Below, in pieces: positions 62,205 to 64,000 of a stretch of 64,000 nucleotides of DNA. How positions within the stretch are numbered: the first letter of the stretch is position 1; every line of letters begins with the position of its first letter. The stretch is from the NCBI RefSeq assembly GCF_014193895.1, contig NZ_BLZR01000001.1, forward strand, positions 2,666,001-2,730,000, given 5' to 3'. This DNA comes from Clostridium fungisolvens (GTDB lineage: Bacteria; Bacillota; Clostridia; Clostridiales; Clostridiaceae). Under the pieces are notes generated by a model. The model worked only from the letters and a program-made list of their open reading frames with translations, was not told where the DNA came from and searched no databases. Position numbers and translations under genes: made by a program.

Positions 62205-62224
62205 TGTTCTTTGAAAATTGAATA
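62205..62224 (+). promoter_or_regulatory. boxA-like rRNA antitermination sequence, orphan
   Basis: TGTTCTTTGAAAATTGAATA reproduces the boxA sequence found in Firmicute rRNA leaders (TGTTCTTTGAAAA). No rRNA gene follows; a decayed hydrolase gene starts 143 bases downstream. It is directly followed by AATGCAGTG, shared with the terminator family. The rest of 62016-62366 shows nothing. Confidence 0.4.
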
Positions 62225-62366
62225 ATGCAGTGAAAAAATTATTTTAAAACACTATAAGGGCTACAGTTTTCTTAGAATTAATTGGTAATACATGGTATGA
62301 TTAATGATAATTAAGACAGAATGGTAAGAATTTATGTACTTATAATTTTAAGATTAGGAGGTAGGT

Positions 62367-62989
62367 ATGTTGAACGATATTAATGGTGAATATTTAAAGA
62401 TCAACAACTCAAATCTGTTTTATTCGTTAACAGGAGAAGGAGAACCATTGGTTTTTATTCATGGTAACTTTAATGATTCTCGAATTTGGGATTATCAAAT
62501 AGATGATTTTAGCAGGAATTATAAAGTAATACGATATGACTTAAGGGGATATGGCAAATCGGACACCCCTATATCTTCTTTTTCGCATTGTGAAGATTTA
62601 AAAGAATTATTTGATTTTTTGAAAATTAAAGATGTTACAGTAATAGGGTCGTCTTCAGGAGGAAGTGTTGCAGTTGATTTTGCTCTTCAATATCCAGAAT
62701 TAGTGAAGGCACTGATACTTGTAGCTCCAGCTATTAATGGATACCGTTATCCAGTAAGGATAATGTATGAGGCAGTGAAAAGTATTTATTTATTAAAATC
62801 AAAAGGATTCGAATTGTCCTTTCAGATAAAGATAAAGCCTTCAATATAAAGGTTGGAGAACGTGTTCACAAACAGATATATAACTCAAAAAAGGTTGTTA
62901 TTAATGATTGTGGGCATCTACCTTTTGTAGAAAAACCAGAAGAGTTTAATAGAAAAGTACTAGATTTCTTAAAAGAAACGTTTAAATAA
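62367..62989 (+). pseudogene. Alpha/beta hydrolase, decayed by internal deletion and frameshift
   Basis: The first frame (62367-62849) encodes a normal N-terminal half: LVFIHGNFNDSRIW, YDLRGYGKSDTP and the nucleophile elbow VIGSSSGGSVA. It then runs out of frame. A second frame to 62989 encodes the family's C-terminus: VLSDKDKAF, then KKVVINDCGHLPFVEKPEEF with the catalytic histidine. The lid domain, roughly 80 residues, is missing between them. The simplest reading is a deletion that also shifted the frame. AGGAGG precedes the ATG. It abuts another decayed gene. Confidence 0.82.
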
Positions 62990-63069
62990 TTACCACAAAT
63001 CTAATAAGTATATTAATTTGGTTACTGGTGATGTTTTACTTGATATTACTCAATCTTCATATTATGGAG

Positions 63070-63976
63070 TTAATAAGCACTGGTAGCCGCATTTCTGTAT
63101 ATATTACTACGTCCCCACATGTTGGTAAAACCATCTCTATCAAACATATCAGCGTAGATTTCCATTAGTCTATTAGAGTTATCTTCTATCTGCTTTGCGA
63201 TATAAGACTCTTTTTCATAGCCGTACCACTGATTCCAAATAGGTCCATATACATTAAAAGCCCAGCAGGAGTAATAATCAAAACTTTGCCCATCCATCAC
63301 CTGCATAATAATTTAAAATTGCTTGAGCATGGTCTAGCATAATCTCTTCATCAATTTCGTAACCTTCTCTATATAAAAATGCCAAGTCCAACATATTAAA
63401 TAGACGCCAGTTTTGGGGAACAGTACTTTTATGATCAAAACTACTTATAAAATCAGCTATTTTATCTTTTTCCTCCTTGGTGTAAGTATCCCAAATCTCA
63501 CTTTTACATGTCCAAAGACACACTACTAAAGCACAGGTCTCAACAGTTTGCTGAAATACTCTAAAAGGATCTTTACTATGAACAATATTCATTAACTCAA
63601 AATAGTCACCTACATAATTTGTATCCTCTTTTGTGCAAGCTCTCAAAATCTGTTCTTTATAATAATCTCTTAAATTATAGCCACAGATCATAAGCTCTGG
63701 ATTATCATGAATAAGCGGTGCCGCAACAAAGAAGGATCTTGCTAAGCCTTCAAAAATCTCAGACTTCTTCTCTAATTCATAAATTTCTGAAGGTGAAGAC
63801 TCATGTGGATAAGTTATCTTAGTTTCCTTTCTAGGCATAACAACGGGATCCTCAAAAGCTTTAATATTTTGAAACACACCAGTTAGTAAATACTCCCCTG
63901 CCTCAATCCAGCTTTCTCTTGTTAGTCCTGTATAGGGGATGATTATAAAATCCAAGGTTTTGGGCTGAAATATCAT
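63070..63976 (-). pseudogene. DUF2264 protein, frameshifted and truncated
   Basis: Residues 1-232 in one frame match the start of DUF2264 (MIFQPKTLDFIIIPYTGLTR, NNWRLFNM-like QNWRLFNMLDLAFLY, ILNYYAGDGW). A second frame continues with DGQSFDYYSCWAFNVYGPIW and ends GFTNMWGRSNIYRNAATSAY, then a stop. The junction near 63285 looks like a small deletion between GATGG repeats. Complete members are about 600 residues, so the C-terminal half is lost. The family is often found with polysaccharide-degradation genes such as the GH43 upstream. Confidence 0.82.
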
Positions 63977-64000
63977 CTTTATTCTCCTTCATTACCAGAT

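Noticed and set aside
1..64000. tRNA or rRNA genes, prophage, integrase, attachment sites, replication origin
   Set aside because: No tRNA-like TTCRA arms with acceptor stems, rRNA segments or integrase motifs were recognised on either strand.

Overview
The window looks like a chromosomal segment of a spore-forming, low-G+C Clostridium-type firmicute. The DNA is AT-rich, ribosome binding sites are strong AGGAGG types, intrinsic terminators are frequent, PTS sugar uptake is prominent, and two spore-surface-type genes carry sigma-K-like promoters. No rRNA, tRNA, CRISPR array, integrase, phage module or intact insertion sequence is visible. Intergenic DNA does carry several families of small hairpin repeats.

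Layout. 0-8.2 kb: the truncated end of a ykkC/guanidine-I-class riboswitch reading off the left edge, then small single-gene units on the minus strand (two methyltransferases, DJ-1/PfpI, two GNAT acetyltransferases, zinc-ribbon and membrane proteins, an HExxH protein). 8.4-14.1 kb: a convergent pair of large repetitive proteins, a Gly-X-Y collagen-like protein (plus strand) and a 1349-residue protein built on an Ala-x-x triplet (minus strand). Both have a sigma-K-like promoter with the same mACm-16-CATA geometry, so this is probably a late mother-cell spore-surface locus. 14.2-23.8 kb: housekeeping and accessory single genes (Nudix, peptidase S51, HAD, acyltransferase 3, GyrI-like, CPBP protease, GNAT, nucleotidyltransferase, an autoregulated MarR).

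23.8-32.3 kb: a translationally coupled SMC/condensin-like operon of the MksF-MksE-MksB (JetA-JetB-JetC, Wadjet) type with no JetD nuclease beside it. It is followed by an 88-residue gene under a near-perfect LexA (SOS) box and, beyond a terminator and an inverted-repeat-bounded element, a GHKL (MORC/Hsp90-fold) ATPase. This is the best candidate for an undescribed genome-maintenance or defence locus. 32.8-41.8 kb: a chemoreceptor, an alpha-glucoside PTS operon (EIICB, GH4 6-phospho-alpha-glucosidase, EIIA) with three AACATGTT palindromes upstream, a hemerythrin-like protein, an RpiR/MurR regulator that may control the PTS operon, and two membrane or cytosolic unknowns.

41.9-54.4 kb: an epoxyqueuosine-reductase-like Fe-S protein, a divergent HxlR/QorB-like redox pair, HutD, an XRE-Map operon, a divergent SDR/TetR pair with two TTGAC-palindrome operators, and a mannose-family PTS operon (EIIAB, EIIC, EIID, DUF956) behind a promoter overlapped by a cre-like site. 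54.6-64 kb: a YCII protein, an ANT-like nucleotidyltransferase, a ferredoxin-nitroreductase convergent with a MarR gene that may regulate it, a GH43 glycosidase, an aldo/keto reductase, two very small proteins, and at the right edge two decayed genes (alpha/beta hydrolase and DUF2264).

Family assignments rest on motifs read by eye; no database search was run. Start codons were chosen by ribosome-binding-site spacing, which in many cases shortens the longest possible frame.
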